Assembly: GCF_018812025.1 (NCBI RefSeq)
Contig: NC_063054.1
Span: 23,013,308 to 23,077,307 of the forward strand
DNA: 64,000 bases
DNA from: Megalobrama amblycephala
Taxonomy: Eukaryota; Chordata; Actinopteri; Cypriniformes; Xenocyprididae
Direction: 5' to 3'
Of the stretch, positions 13,596 through 24,775 are shown piece after piece (positions within the stretch are counted from its first letter, which is position 1; every line of letters begins with the position of its first letter). The position numbers were made by a program, and so were the translations under genes. The notes under the pieces were generated by a model. The model saw only the letters and a list, made by a program, of their open reading frames with translations, ran no database searches and was not told the DNA's origin.

Positions 13596-15115
13596 TTCAG
13601 CATACTACAGTATATAGTGTGTCTATTTATATATGAGTAATGTTCTTAAACTGTGGATTTGTACTTCCCTCTCTTTGTCTCTTTCTGTGTCATTTCTTAT
13701 GTCTGTCCCTCTCTATTTCACTCCATTCTCCATCTGTATCTTCTGGTAACTCAAAGCTTGACCAACCAATCTGGTCTCACTGTTTCTTCTCTACTGGATC
13801 ATTTTGCTGGCCAACACCTGATACCTGATACATCTTGCATCCCCACAGCCTGGCTAATCTGGCCCTGCCAAATGGCCAGAGACCACCAATTCCGAAGGTC
13901 TCCATTGCGGATCAACTGAACCTTGTCCAGGAGCAAAGTCTCTCTAATTAACCTCATATGCTTGTACATAAGTCCACATCCCACCCGCAGGCCAGCACTG
14001 TGATCCAGTAAGAAAATCTGCTTTAATATCAGTCACAAGCATCAAACCTTTGTAATTAGAACAAGGAATGTATTTATGAGGAAAAAAAGTAAAAGAAGTA
14101 GTTAATTTCTGTGTTGTTGCCCAAGAAAAATGATACAATACAACTTGTTGTCACACTATTTGGGGTCAAATTCAAACAGTACAACAATTACCAAACCATC
14201 TTTTAGCCAACAAAAACGTAATAAAATTCATGAAAATGTAATCAAATAAAAATAAACATACTTGAAACAGACAATTTTCCTGAATAAAAATGTGTTTTTC
14301 TTTTTTTTTTTTTCAGTTTAAAATTTAAAGTTTCAGTGTGACTTATTCTTTTTCACTTGTTTACCCAAGATTTATCTACAAAAAACAATGGCAATTATTC
14401 TAATTGTAGAGGGTTTTGAACTATAGATGTGTAAAACCAACATACAAAACAACAGCATTTGTGTTTTTGGACCTTTGACTTAAAACTGTAGTTACTAAGA
14501 CACAGACTAATACAAGGAACGTGTTTTATGAAGAGCATATGATCATTAAATGTTTGTATTCCAATTATTACCTAGGAAAAATGAGACTAGGAGGTCAGAG
14601 ACCAAAAACAAACTTGTAACGATAAATAAATCAGCAGTGTTTTTTTTATATAAACAGCAGTTTAATGTTTTCTGTGAATTAACAAAGTCACAAGCTTTGG
14701 ACACGGGTCAGTGTGCGTGAAGACAGCCATCGAAAGCTTCGGCTAGCAAACACAAACGGTTTGGCCCGGCTGCTCTCTCTCTCTCTCATTGTGCTGGAAG
14801 AGTGATGCTGTGGTTGCAAATTAGCCTTGTGCAATCGAAAAAAACACTGAGACTGAGAGAAGAGGTGAGGCTGCAGGCCTGCAGGTCTTAAGGAATTACA
14901 GTATCTCTACATCAAATTCATAATAAAAGAAGAAAGGAAAACTATTTCCAACAGTTCAAGATTCAAGAACTCTATAAACATAGTTGATTCATATTTACAT
15001 CAATGGTGCTCATACATATGTATGTACTAGTTTCTGAATATTAATTTACTTTGATTTTCAGCTTCTAAGAAGAATTCACCATATTCACATCATTTGAATT
15101 TCTATGATGATGATC
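13596..15115. other. Non-repetitive stretch; candidate regulatory segments about 13800-14010 and 14690-14890
   Basis: No gene is supported. Bases 13800-14010 and 14690-14890 are complex and free of repeat signatures; the second is followed by GCAGGCCTGCAGG near 14872. Between them the sequence is AT-rich with short T runs and nothing recognisable. Confidence 0.3.
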
Positions 15116-15119
15116 TGAA

Positions 15120-16788
15120 AGGATTAGTTCACTTTCAAACGAAAATTACACCAAGCTTTACTCACCTTCAAGCCATCCTAGGTGTATATGACTTTCTCTT
15201 TTCTGATGAACACAATCAGAGTTATATTAAGAAATATCCTGACACATCCGCGCTTTATAATGGCAGTGAGCGATACTAATGAGTATTAAAGGTGCCGTAG
15301 AACGTCTTTTCAAAAGATGTAATATAAGTCTAAGGTGTCCCCTGAATGTGTCTGTGAAGTTTCAGCTCAAAATACCCCATAGATTTTTTTTTTATTAAGT
15401 TTTTTAACTGCCTATTTTGGGGCATCATTAACTATGCACCGATTCAGGCTGCGCGGCCCCTTTAAATCTCTCGCTCCCTGCCCTCCCGAGCTCTCGACTA
15501 TAAGTGCAGTTATATAGTGCATAAACAAAGTTCACACAGCTAATATAACCCTCAAATGGATCTTTACAAGATGTTCGTCATTCATGCTGCATGCATGCAT
15601 TGATTCCTGTGAGTATAGTATTTATTTGGATGTTTACATTTGATTCTGAATGAGTTTGAGGCTATATGCTCTGTGGCTAATGGGCTAATGCTACACTGTT
15701 GGAGAGATTTACAAAGAATGAAGTTGTGTTTATGAATTATACAGACTGCAAGTGTTTAAAAATGAAAATAGCGACGGCTCTTGTCTCCGCGAATACAGTA
15801 ATAAACGATGGTAACTTTAACCACGTTTAACAGTACATTAGCAACATGCTAACGAAACATTAAGAAAGACAATTTACAAATATCACTAAAAATATCATGT
15901 AATCATGGATCATGTCAGTTATTATTGCTCCATCTGCCATTTTTCGCTATTGTCCTTGCTTGCTTACTAGTCTGATGATTCAGCTGTGCACATCCAGACG
16001 TTAATACTGGCTGCCCTTGTTTAATGCCTTGAACATGGGCTGGCATATGCAAATATTGGGGTCATACATTACTTAACATTACTTAACTGTTACGTAACAG
16101 TCGGTGTTATGTTGAGATTCGCCTGTTTTCTGGAGGTCTTTTAAACAAATGAGATTTATATAAGAAGTAGGAAGCAATGGAGTTTGAAACTCAACGTATG
16201 TCTTTTCCATGTACTGAACTCTTGTTATTCAACTATGCCGAGGTAAATTCAATTTTTGATTCTAGGGCACCTTTAAGCTGAAGAAAGTGCTTCCATCCAC
16301 ATCCATCCAGCATACAGTAAATATACTCCACACGGCTCCGGGGGGTTAATAAAGGCCTTCTGAACATGAAGCGATGCGTTTGTGAAAAAATCCATATTAA
16401 ACAAGTTATGAAGTAAAATATCTAGCTTCTGCCAGACCGCCTTCTGTATTCAACTTAGGAAGAAAATGGAACTGGCGTCACATCAGTTAAGTTTTTTTCC
16501 ATAAGTTGAATAGGGAAGGCGTAGGATGTAGCATAAGTGTTTTGAACTGCAAGTGTTTAACACTTTCTTCGTAAATTGAATACGGAAGGCGGTCTGGCAG
16601 AAGCTATTTTACTTACTTGTTAAAACTTTATTAACACCCCCCGATTCCCCCATTCACTGCCATTATAAAGCTTGGACACGTCAGGATATTTATTAATATA
16701 TCTCAGATTGTGTTCATCAGAAAGAAGAAAGTCATACACATAGGATGGCTTGAGGGTGAGTAAAGCTTGGGGAAAGTGAACTAATCCT
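15120..16788. mobile_element. Palindromic AGGATTAGTTCAC element, interrupted by a nested insertion
   Basis: Left end AGGATTAGTTCACTTTC, right end GAAAGTGAACTAATCCT followed by TTAA (16789-16792). The left target has decayed to TGAA. The two halves are inverted copies (ATCCTAGGTGTATATGAC near 15176 against GTCATACACATAGGAT near 16730). Without the 983-bp insertion at 15290-16272 it is about 680 bp, matching the uninterrupted copy at 47437-48161. Confidence 0.9.
15290..16272 (-). mobile_element. TTAA-flanked non-autonomous element (AGGTGCCCTAGAA family), copy 1
   Basis: TTAA at 15286-15289 and 16273-16276. The ends read AGGTGCCGTAGAA and, on the other strand, AGGTGCCCTAGAA. It lies in opposite orientation to the three other copies (42034, 45243, 52301) and inside the palindromic element at 15120-16788. 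Uninterrupted copies of the host read straight through this point. It contains no significant reading frame. Confidence 0.92.
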
Positions 16789-16792
16789 TTAA

Positions 16793-17480
16793 ACATTAAA
16801 AATCTTACCAACTCCCCACTATCTATAACATTGTACCAGTGTAACAGTGGTTAATCTTTCTAAAGCTGCCTTTTTGAACATCATTTTAAAAGAACCATTC
16901 ACAGTTGCGGTCTGTAATTAAATGAAATCACCAGTCTTTTTGTTCATTCTCAGAGGCCAGAACACACAATGCAGGAGTCTTGACTGCTGTGGCTTCAGGG
17001 CGCAGTGAGGGCGAACGCTCAGCTGAGCACAGGTGCTGGACTGCAGGTATTTAATGCAACACTTCTCTGTCCTGCTGGCCTGTGAATGGACACAGAACTC
17101 TTCATCTGAGCTTGTCACTGTCACATGAGCAGAGCAGTGATGTGGGAAGAGAGGGAACAGACCCTCAGTCACAGCTCATCTCCTGAACTTCCTCCCAGAG
17201 GAGGTTATCTGAGGTGAAAGAAAAAGTCATGGGGGAAATCATGAGCAGATTTGTTATTGTTGGGTCTTAAAGTGTGTCATTCAGACTCTCCACAAAACAG
17301 TTTGAATACATTAATTCAGTTGGAGTGTAGGTTTTAATAGTTTAACAGAGATGTCTGATGTCTCCTCATTATTGAAAGGATTATGTATTATTTTGGAAAT
17401 CATCCATCACTTGTAAAATCTCAAAGGGCATTCAAAAGACCTCAAAGCTGACATACATGGACACCTTTATTCCAGTGTGC
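16793..17480. other. Unclassified non-repetitive sequence
   Basis: Bases 16900-17220 are moderately GC-rich and complex; an 84-codon minus-strand frame there has no recognisable domain. No repeat or gene is supported. Confidence 0.3.
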
Positions 17481-17728
17481 TGTTTTCTATTCGAATATAT
17501 TGTAAAAAGTAATATATTCCTGTGATGACAAAGCTGAATTTTCATCATTACTCCAATTGTCAGTGTCACATGATCCTTCAGAAATCTGAGCTCAAAAGAA
17601 CAGCATTTATTTGAAATACAAATATATGAAATAGAAGATAAGTAGAACATTTTGTAGCATTATAAAGGTCTTTACTGTTATTTTTGATCAATTAAATGCA
17701 TCCTTGGTGAATAAAAGTACTTCTTTCG
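17481..17728 (+). repeat. LINE/SINE 3' tail
   Basis: The words GTGTCACATGATCCTTCAGAA, AACAGCATTTATTTGAAATA, TTTGATCAATTAAATGCATC and TGAATAAAAGTA occur in the order typical of a very common cyprinid retroposon tail, which I associate with L2-like LINEs (class not verified). Related fragments lie at 26360-26540 and 54381-54484 (minus) and 55616-55820 (plus). Confidence 0.7.
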
Positions 17729-18061
17729 ATTTACTTTTTTTAACTTCTTAAAGTTCCCTCTCTTCTGGAAAAAATATGGACCAAAAATATGACATCCTGT
17801 ACTACACAGATTTTGTCAAATCAGATGACCCACCCCCTCATACCACTGACTAGAAAATGTAGCCTGACTAGCATTTATTAGAGACAGTGAAAATAAAGTT
17901 TAAAATAAGAAATAACATCACATTGTGAAATATAAAGTCTTTGAGACTTATATAGAAAGCTGCAATCATTTAGCAATTTCATTGGGCCTTTAATGGTTTA
18001 ACAGCAAAAAAAGAGAATGAAAAGTCATTTCGAATTTTTCATTCCTAATGGCCATGATATC
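17729..18061. other. Unclassified AT-rich sequence
   Basis: Nothing recognisable between the retroposon tail and the next transposon. Confidence 0.4.
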
Positions 18062-18677
18062 TTAAAGGATTAGTTTATTTTAAAATGAAAATTCCCCCAA
18101 GCTTTACTCACTCTCAAGCCATCCTAAGTGTATATGACTTTCTTCTTTCTGATGAACACAATCTGAGTTATATTAATAAATATCCTGACCAAGGCCTGAC
18201 CAAGCCTGACCAAGCGTCCAAGCTTTATAATGGCAGTGAGTGAGAAATGAGTATGAAGCTAAAGAAAGTGCATCCATCCATCATAAACGTACTCCACACG
18301 GCTTTGGGTGGTTAATAAAGTCCTTCTGAAGCAAAGCGATGCGTTTGTGTAAAAAAAATATCCATATTTAAAGGGGTGCTTCACCCCTGGAAAGATGAAT
18401 GTGTATTTAAAATTGGTCATTTATGTAGTAGAAATGTGAAATTATTTTTGAATTTGGAGCTTTCTAGACTGAGAAAAGGCAGAAAATGTATTTTTGACTA
18501 ATGTGGATGAAAGACAACAACTCCCAGAATGCACTTGTTTTGCTGCCCCTGCGAGGCCACGCCCAAACCGCGCCTATCGGTTACAGGCGGAATTACCAGG
18601 AAAATTCAAACAACTAGGCTTGCTTTGTTACATATTAATTCTATAAATCGTGAGTTAGTTCATACATTTACAGCGAA

Positions 18678-19017
18678 ATGGTGCTAAATTGCTTTGTACG
18701 TGGATGTACACCCAAAACCAGGAAAGGACAAGTAAGTTTCCATCATTTTCCGATTAAGTTAAAGATTTGGAGCAATGTAAACAGTGGCTGCGGGCCATCA
18801 AACACCCGAAGTTTGGAGATGACACCGTTATAGAAAACCTAAAAAATCGCAGAATATGTAGTCTCCATTTCAAGCACGAGGACTACGAACCAAATATCCT
18901 TGCAATGAAGAGAACCATTCTGAAGGACATTGCGATACCATCGATATTCACTTTCCCAGAGGACGAACAGCCTGGGCATCTGGTACTAAGCGTATTCGCC
19001 TAGAGGTAAGACTCGCT
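18678..19017 (+). pseudogene. THAP zinc-finger domain exon of a transposase, frameshifted
   Basis: THAP domains bind DNA through a C2CH zinc site and form the N-terminus of P-element- and Kolobok-type transposases. From the ATG at 18678 the frame reads MVLNCFVRGCTPKTRKGQ, giving the C-x4-C pair; FHHFP follows, as is usual. The frame is then lost near 18750. A second frame resumes at about 18767 with CKQWLRAI (the conserved Trp), then RICSLHF (C-x2-H, completing the zinc site), then IAIPSIF, equivalent to the AVPTIF motif that ends THAP domains. A further shift near 18980 precedes a GTAAGA donor-like site at about 19006. All hallmarks are present but in separate frames. No DDE-type domain follows before the element ends. 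Confidence 0.85.
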
Positions 19018-19461
19018 GATACTAGACTGATAACACAGTAACGTTAGCCTATATGTAGTGTTGTAGGTAGCACATAGGTAGCAGTAAAACTGCAAACTTA
19101 GCAAAGTAACGTTAGATAGACAATTACATATAAGTTGCATATAAGTTGACTGTTATCAAAGTAAAGCCACTGTTCTGTAAAACTGAGTTAGTCTATTTAT
19201 CTATTTATGCTAACGTTACCACAAAAGCCTGTTGCTGTACTGGTTGAGATGACTGCAGAGACCGATAAATTTGCGAGATGAACCACTGATGTAGTGCAGA
19301 CTATAACAAAATATGTTAAGCTTAAAAATATAATTGACACCCACTTTTGATAAAATCTTTGATCTATGTCTGTGAGTAACCTCAAAAGCGCATATGTATG
19401 GGCGTGGTGAAAAAATGCGGAACTACCTGCTATTACTGGCTGTAGTTTTAAGCCTCTGGCC

Positions 19462-19516
19462 AAAAAAGCCTCCGATGACGCAAAATGACGATTTTTGCGT
19501 CATCGGAGGCTTTTTT
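19462..19516. repeat. Perfect 24-bp inverted repeat with 7-nt loop
   Basis: Arms at 19462-19485 and 19493-19516 are exact reverse complements; each holds GCCTCCGATGACGCA or its complement and ends in six A or T. It lies in the subterminal part of the THAP-bearing element. It could be a transposase-binding or processing structure, or a rho-like hairpin by chance; the role is unknown. Confidence 0.95.
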
Positions 19517-19986
19517 ACAGAATAAAAATGCATAAATCTCTCATCTCGGGCTGATATGAAGGGGGAAAGCACGGTAATTCGAAAATACTAGTGGTATTCT
19601 ACTAATACAAAGCTTAATGCTAAATCCTGAAGTAACCCTTTAACAAGTTATAAAGAAAAATATCTAGCTTCCGCCAAACTGCCTTCCGTATTCTACTTAG
19701 GAAGAAAGCGTAACGCCTCTCGCAGTTCAAAATGCGTACGCTACATCCTACGGTTTTTATATTCAACTTAAGAAAAAAGCTTAATTGGCACGGCGTCATT
19801 TACGCTTTCTTTCCAAGTTGAATACGGAAGGCGTAGGACGTAGCGTAAGCTTGGACGTGTCAGGATATTTATTAATATAACTCAGATTGTGTTCATCAGA
19901 AAGAACAAAGCCATATACACCTAGGATGGCTTGAGGGCGAGTTAAGCTTGGGGTAATTTTCATTTGAAAGTGAACTAATCCTTTAA

Positions 19987-21430
19987 CTATGCTGGTCCAC
20001 TCCAAAAATCTGAAGAGGTACAAATAATCACAAACTCCTTTCATAAAAACACCCCATAACAAAACCTCTGATTATTCAAGGACTTTTATGGCAGCTGAAC
20101 ACAAAGTTAACAAGCATCAGATTTTACATTTCTTGATTTACATGCTATCCAAAGACAAAGAAAACAAAACAAAACACAAAAAAGAGACAAAAACAGCTTT
20201 TCCCACTTGCACTGCCTCTGAGAGAAAGAGGCTGTCCTTATTGTTCTAATTGCCATTGAAGCAGCCAAGTAAACAAACAAACAAACTCCATCCGAGTGTT
20301 TAAAGACAATAGTGGAGGCTCTGCGCTGAGTCTCAATCTGTGAAATGCTAATCTCTTTTCACGCCGCTGGCCGCGTGCCTTTTGTCCTCTGCCTGGGCCT
20401 CACCGAGGGCTGTGACTTCATTGGAATAAGTGGCAGAGGCCTGGCACCTCTCTTTGGGCCGGACTTCACGGAGGGGAGGAGATAGGAGAGCGATCCGTTA
20501 GAGTCCATCCAAGCCGCCTGTCAGCTCTGCTTATTGATGCCTGAGCCACCGGCGGCCGGCTGAGTGATTGCTGGACAGGCCCGGGCTGATTGATGTGACG
20601 GACGATTGGCCGCTTGTGTGAGTGTCACAAACACACACTAACACACACTCCTCTCTGAGGTCGTCACAGGAAATACAGAGAGTGACGAGGGGCGTGATTT
20701 CATTACACAAAACACTGCGAGTGAATTGGGGGAGCAGGATGTTCCCCATTGGCTTCCTGACACTCTTGGTTGATTGATAAGGCAGTTCGCTCGATGGATC
20801 AGACAGACAGTCGTATTCCTACACTTTGTTTATGGTTTAGACAGCAGCAGATGAGCTCTGGGAAACAGACCTGCGTGAGGTTCGCTGCTCTGAGGTGCTT
20901 CCATGAGAACGCATGCGGCCTTTGTTAGTTGCGGTGAAGGAAGCAGTCAGTTTAGACTGAAACAATGTATTCTCATTATAAGTGTTGTGCAAAACTTCTT
21001 GAACACTGTTTTAAACTGTGTTATTATTAACTAAACTAAAACTATTTAAACATTTTCGTTACTTGAAATAAAGCTGAAATGTTAGATGAAAAACTTAGCC
21101 TTAAAAAAATATTGTCTTTATAACTAAATAAAATATGTTTATGCTGAAGAACTAAAATTACTAAAACTGAAATAAAAATAAATTAAAGCTAAATAGAGTT
21201 TAACTTTTTTTTATGGGAAGGTCTTTCCCATAAAACGACTTTTTACCTTCATTATGTATTTTTGCTACTTTTTTTTTTAGCTTTTATGTATATTGTTTTA
21301 CACTTTCAGTCTGAAACTATGAAAATCCACTGAAAATGAATTTCAATATATTTATTGTATGAAATTTATATCAGTTTTCAAATAATTATGACTCCGTTGT
21401 GGTGTCATTTCCACCAGAACAAACAATTTT
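19987..21430. other. Non-repetitive region; strong regulatory candidate about 20290-20640, A-rich tract 21000-21200
   Basis: Bases 20290-20640 are GC-rich and complex, with CTGATTGATGTGACGG (a PBX/MEIS-like TGATTGATG), CCAATTGG-like and GCCGGC words, and no repeat signature. Bases 21000-21200 are an A-rich run of ACTAAAACT-type words resembling the complement of the tract at 39070-39320. No exon is supported. Confidence 0.35.
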
Positions 21431-21439
21431 ACCCATCAA

Positions 21440-21571
21440 CACTCTAAAAAAATCTGTAAAAATAGGGCAGAATGTACTGTATTAATTTGACAGAATTTTC
21501 CATATCCAAAGTACAATATCCATTTTTTTACTGATTTTTTTATTTTTTATTTTTTTTTTTTTTTTACAGTG
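21440..21571. mobile_element. Small CACTA-type MITE, 132 bp
   Basis: It begins CACTCTAAAAAAATCTGTAAA and ends TTTTTTTACAGTG, the inverted-end pattern of a common cyprinid CACT...AGTG MITE. AA precedes and follows. A long poly-T fills the right half. Confidence 0.6.
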
Positions 21572-21687
21572 AAGTTTTATAAGGTTTGCCTTACCAAGAA
21601 GACAGCAGTTGGTGAACTTATTGTGTTTGTACATAATATCCAGTCAAGTGGTAATTTGTCAAATTAAAGTATGAAAATTATATTTAA

Positions 21688-22436
21688 AGGGTTAGTTCAC
21701 CCAAAAATGAAAATTCTGTCATTTATTACTTACCCTCATTTATTACTTACTACTTATTTTAGTTGAAATCCGATGGCTCCATGAGGCCTCCATAGGGAGC
21801 AATGTCACTTCCTCTGTCAAGATCCATAAAGGTACTAAAAACATATTTAAAACAGTTCATGTGAGTACAGTGGCTCAATATTAATATTATAAAGCGATGA
21901 GAATACTTTTGATGCGGCAAAAAAACAGAATAACGACTTATTTAGTGATGACCGATTTCAAAACACTGCTTCAGAAAGCATCGGAGCACAGATGAATCCG
22001 TGTATCGAATCATGAATCGGATCGCGGGTCAAACCACCAAACTGCTGAAATCACGTGACTCTGGCGCTCCGAACTGCAGATTCGACACACAGATTCACAA
22101 TGCTCCGATGCTTCCTGAAGCAGTGTTTTGAAATCGGCCATCACTAAATAAGTCGTTATTTTGTTTTTTTGCCGCACCAAAAATATTCTCGTCGCTTTAT
22201 AATATTAATATTGAGCCACTGTACTCACATGAACTGATTTAAATATGTTTTTAGTACCTTATGGATCTTGACAGAGGAAGTGACATTGCTCCCTATGGAG
22301 GCCTGACGGAGCCATCGGATTCCAACTAAAATATCTTAATTTGTATTCCGAAGATTAACGAAGGTCTTACGGGTGTGAAACGACATGAGGGTAAGTAATA
22401 AATGACAGAATTTTCATTTTTGGGTGAACTAACCCT
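21688..22436. mobile_element. Palindromic AGGGTTAGTTCACCC element, 749 bp
   Basis: TTAA at 21684-21687; the right target has mutated to TTTA (22437-22440). Ends AGGGTTAGTTCACCC and GGGTGAACTAACCCT. The arms of about 330-340 bp are near-complete inverted copies (TCCATAAAGGTACTAAAAAC near 21823, its complement near 22245), with a centre at about 22030-22070. A transcript through it would fold into one long hairpin. Confidence 0.93.
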
Positions 22437-22440
22437 TTTA

Positions 22441-23605
22441 TTTTGTGTATTTAGGTCATATAATATAAAATTAGCCTTAGGAACTTAGCAAAACAAACGA
22501 GTCTCCCGTTTTATTCCAAAACTGTAATTTCCACCATCTTTTCCATCACAAAGCTGTTAAAAACACAATACAAGTTGATGTAGTGGAAATGACATTGTGG
22601 TGGAAGTGATTTTCAGAAAAATGACAATTCTTCCGTGATGCAAATTATATATAGTAGTGAGAGTATGAACAGTGTGTTTTACAAGAGTTTATTTTCTAAA
22701 AGTACACAGGGCCAAAAAAGCTCATATTTGAAGAAACACCCAACTATAGTTGACACTTTGATAGCGGCTCATGTTCTCTTATTTGGTGTGAACATGACAC
22801 TAATAAGACAGTTTAACAGCTACACAAGACAGGTTTGCTTTTGCAATTATGTTGCATCAGACTAACATAACAAGGTTCTTTCACACTGTCTTTGACAAAA
22901 TGAAAACATGGTTGTTCCTATATATGAGGCTGTATATATGTATGATCGACATCTAAAGAGTAGCAAAGTGGCTTTTTTATGTGTTAATGAGATTCTCGTA
23001 AGCCCTGCATTTTGCGACCGTTCCTCGATGACCAGTAAAGCCGGTAAGCTGCCATACATCAAACATATGCCGGCACCGGTTTAAGGCCTCTAACAGATGT
23101 CGCAATACTGACTAGCATCCATGCCTCATCCATGCAATAAATGAACTCGCTGGATGGATGAAGCTCAAGATGTTGACACAGCCTCGACCATCTGGGCCCA
23201 GCATATAGCTCAACTGCCAGAGAGTAGCAAATGTGTGTTGATAAAAGAGAAAGTATGGGATTATTTCAGAGCTTCTCATTAGGACTACTGGCATTCTGTG
23301 GAATTTTAGTGCTGTTGTATCTCTCTAGATTTCTCTCTCTCTCTCAGTATCCAGCTGGTTTTGTGGGTAATTAGATGGCATGGATGAACTTTGTGCCCAT
23401 ACAGAGGGCAGATGGGTGTCTGGGTCAGAGCCCAGTCACAGAGAGTGCCAGCCTTCTCAGTAGTGGCCATAGATATGAATGGACAAAGTTCAAGGCTCAA
23501 AACAGTCTCATAAGCAGGTTTTTTTTCTATTCAGGCTCAGAGGTGGACGCAGATGGTATGTGTGTGGGTATTTTGTATTAATTGTAGGCCTGTTAATCAA
23601 TTAAA
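22441..23605. other. Non-repetitive region; candidate regulatory segment about 22950-23560
   Basis: Bases 22578-22615 hold TGGAAATGACATTGTGGTGG, inverted relative to GTTGTGGTGTCATTTCCACC near 21393, so an older repeat may enclose the palindromic element. Bases 22950-23560 are complex and repeat-free. Short frames on both strands show no domain. Confidence 0.35.
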
Positions 23606-23805
23606 AATGTTGGTCCCACTTTATATTAGGTGGCCTTAACTACTATGTACTTACATTTAAATAATAATTTGATACAATGCACTTATTGTGTACATGCATG
23701 TTTTTACATTTTACTTATATTTTTAAAAATACCTGCATGTAATTACGTCTGTGAATAATTTTTGTAATTCATAATTACACTGTTGACCCATCCCTTACAC
23801 CTTAA

Positions 23806-24616
23806 AGGAAAACTCCACTTTTTCTGAAAATATAGGCTCATTTTCCAACTCCCCTAGAATTAAACAGTTGAGTTTTACCATTTTCGAATCCATTCAGCCG
23901 ATCTCTGGGTCTGGCGGTACCACTTTTAGCATAGCTTAGCATAGTTCATTGAATCTGATTAGACCGTTAGCATCTCGCTCAAAAATGACCAAAGAGTTTC
24001 GATATTTTTCCTATTTAAAACTTGACTCTTCTGTAGTTACATCGTGTACTAAGACCGACGGAAAATGAAAAGTTGCGATTTTCTAGGCCAATATGGATAG
24101 GAACTATATTCTCATTCCGGCGCAATAATCAAGGAACTTTGTTGCCATACCATGGGTGCAGCAGGCGCAATGATATTACACAGCGCCTCTCACAAATATC
24201 TCCATGGTTGAAGGGCATGCTCCCTGTGCAAACAGGGGGTCACAGCCGCTTCGTAATATCATTGCGCTTGCTGCACCCATGGTACGGCAACAAAGTTCCT
24301 TGATTATTACGCCGGAATGAGAGTATAGTTCCTAGCCATATCGGTCTAGAAAATCGCAACTTTTCATTTTCCTTCAGTCTTAGTACACGATGTAACTACA
24401 GAAGAGTCAAGTTTTAAATAGGAAAAATATTGAAACTCTTTGGTCATTTTTGAGCGAGATGCTAACGGTCTAATCAGATGCAATGAACTATGCTAAGCTA
24501 TGCTAAAAGTGGTAACGCCAGACCCGGAGAATGGATTCGAAAACGGTAAAACTCAACTGTTTAACTCTAGGGGAGTTGGAAAATGAGCCTATTTTCAAAA
24601 AAAGTGGAGTGTTCCT
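23806..24616. mobile_element. Palindromic AGGAAAACTCCAC element, 811 bp
   Basis: TTAA at 23802-23805 and 24617-24620. Ends AGGAAAACTCCACTTTTT and AAAAAGTGGAGTGTTCCT. The arms of roughly 380 bp match almost throughout (TTAGCATAGCTTAGCATAG near 23927, complement near 24490), around a centre at 24190-24240. The ends differ in sequence from the AGGRWTAGTTCAC family but obey the same TTAA/AGG rule. Confidence 0.93.
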
Positions 24617-24775
24617 TTAACCCACCCTTAAACCCACCCATACCACCAAACCTGTCCCTAACCTTACCCGTATCCACCTCAATAGCAGCTAAACTGTTTT
24701 GCAATACAATATGAACACAATAACTACTTTGAACCTATTTTTTGATGTAAGTGCATAGTAGTTAAAGGATTAGTT

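Larger units (their letters stand above)
18372..19639 (+). mobile_element. TTAA-flanked element carrying a THAP-domain exon (Kolobok-like), 1268 bp
   Basis: TTAA at 18368-18371 and 19640-19643. The left end is AGGGGTGCTTCACCCC; the right end inverted reads AGGGTTACTTCAGG. The element carries a THAP-encoding segment (18678-19017) ending in a possible splice donor, and near its 3' side a perfect hairpin (19462-19516). Kolobok transposons use TTAA targets and encode THAP-domain transposases, so Kolobok is the likely class. No catalytic domain is present, so this is a deletion derivative. Confidence 0.85.
18066..19982. mobile_element. Palindromic AGGATTAGTTTA element, interrupted by the THAP-bearing element
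   Basis: TTAA at 18062-18065 and 19983-19986; right end GAAAGTGAACTAATCCT. It is the same family as 15120-16788 and 47437-48161. Net length without the insertion is about 645 bp. The host reads CCATATTTAACAAGTTATGAAG at this point in the copies at 25055 and 47709, and here it is split exactly at the TTAA. Confidence 0.92.
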
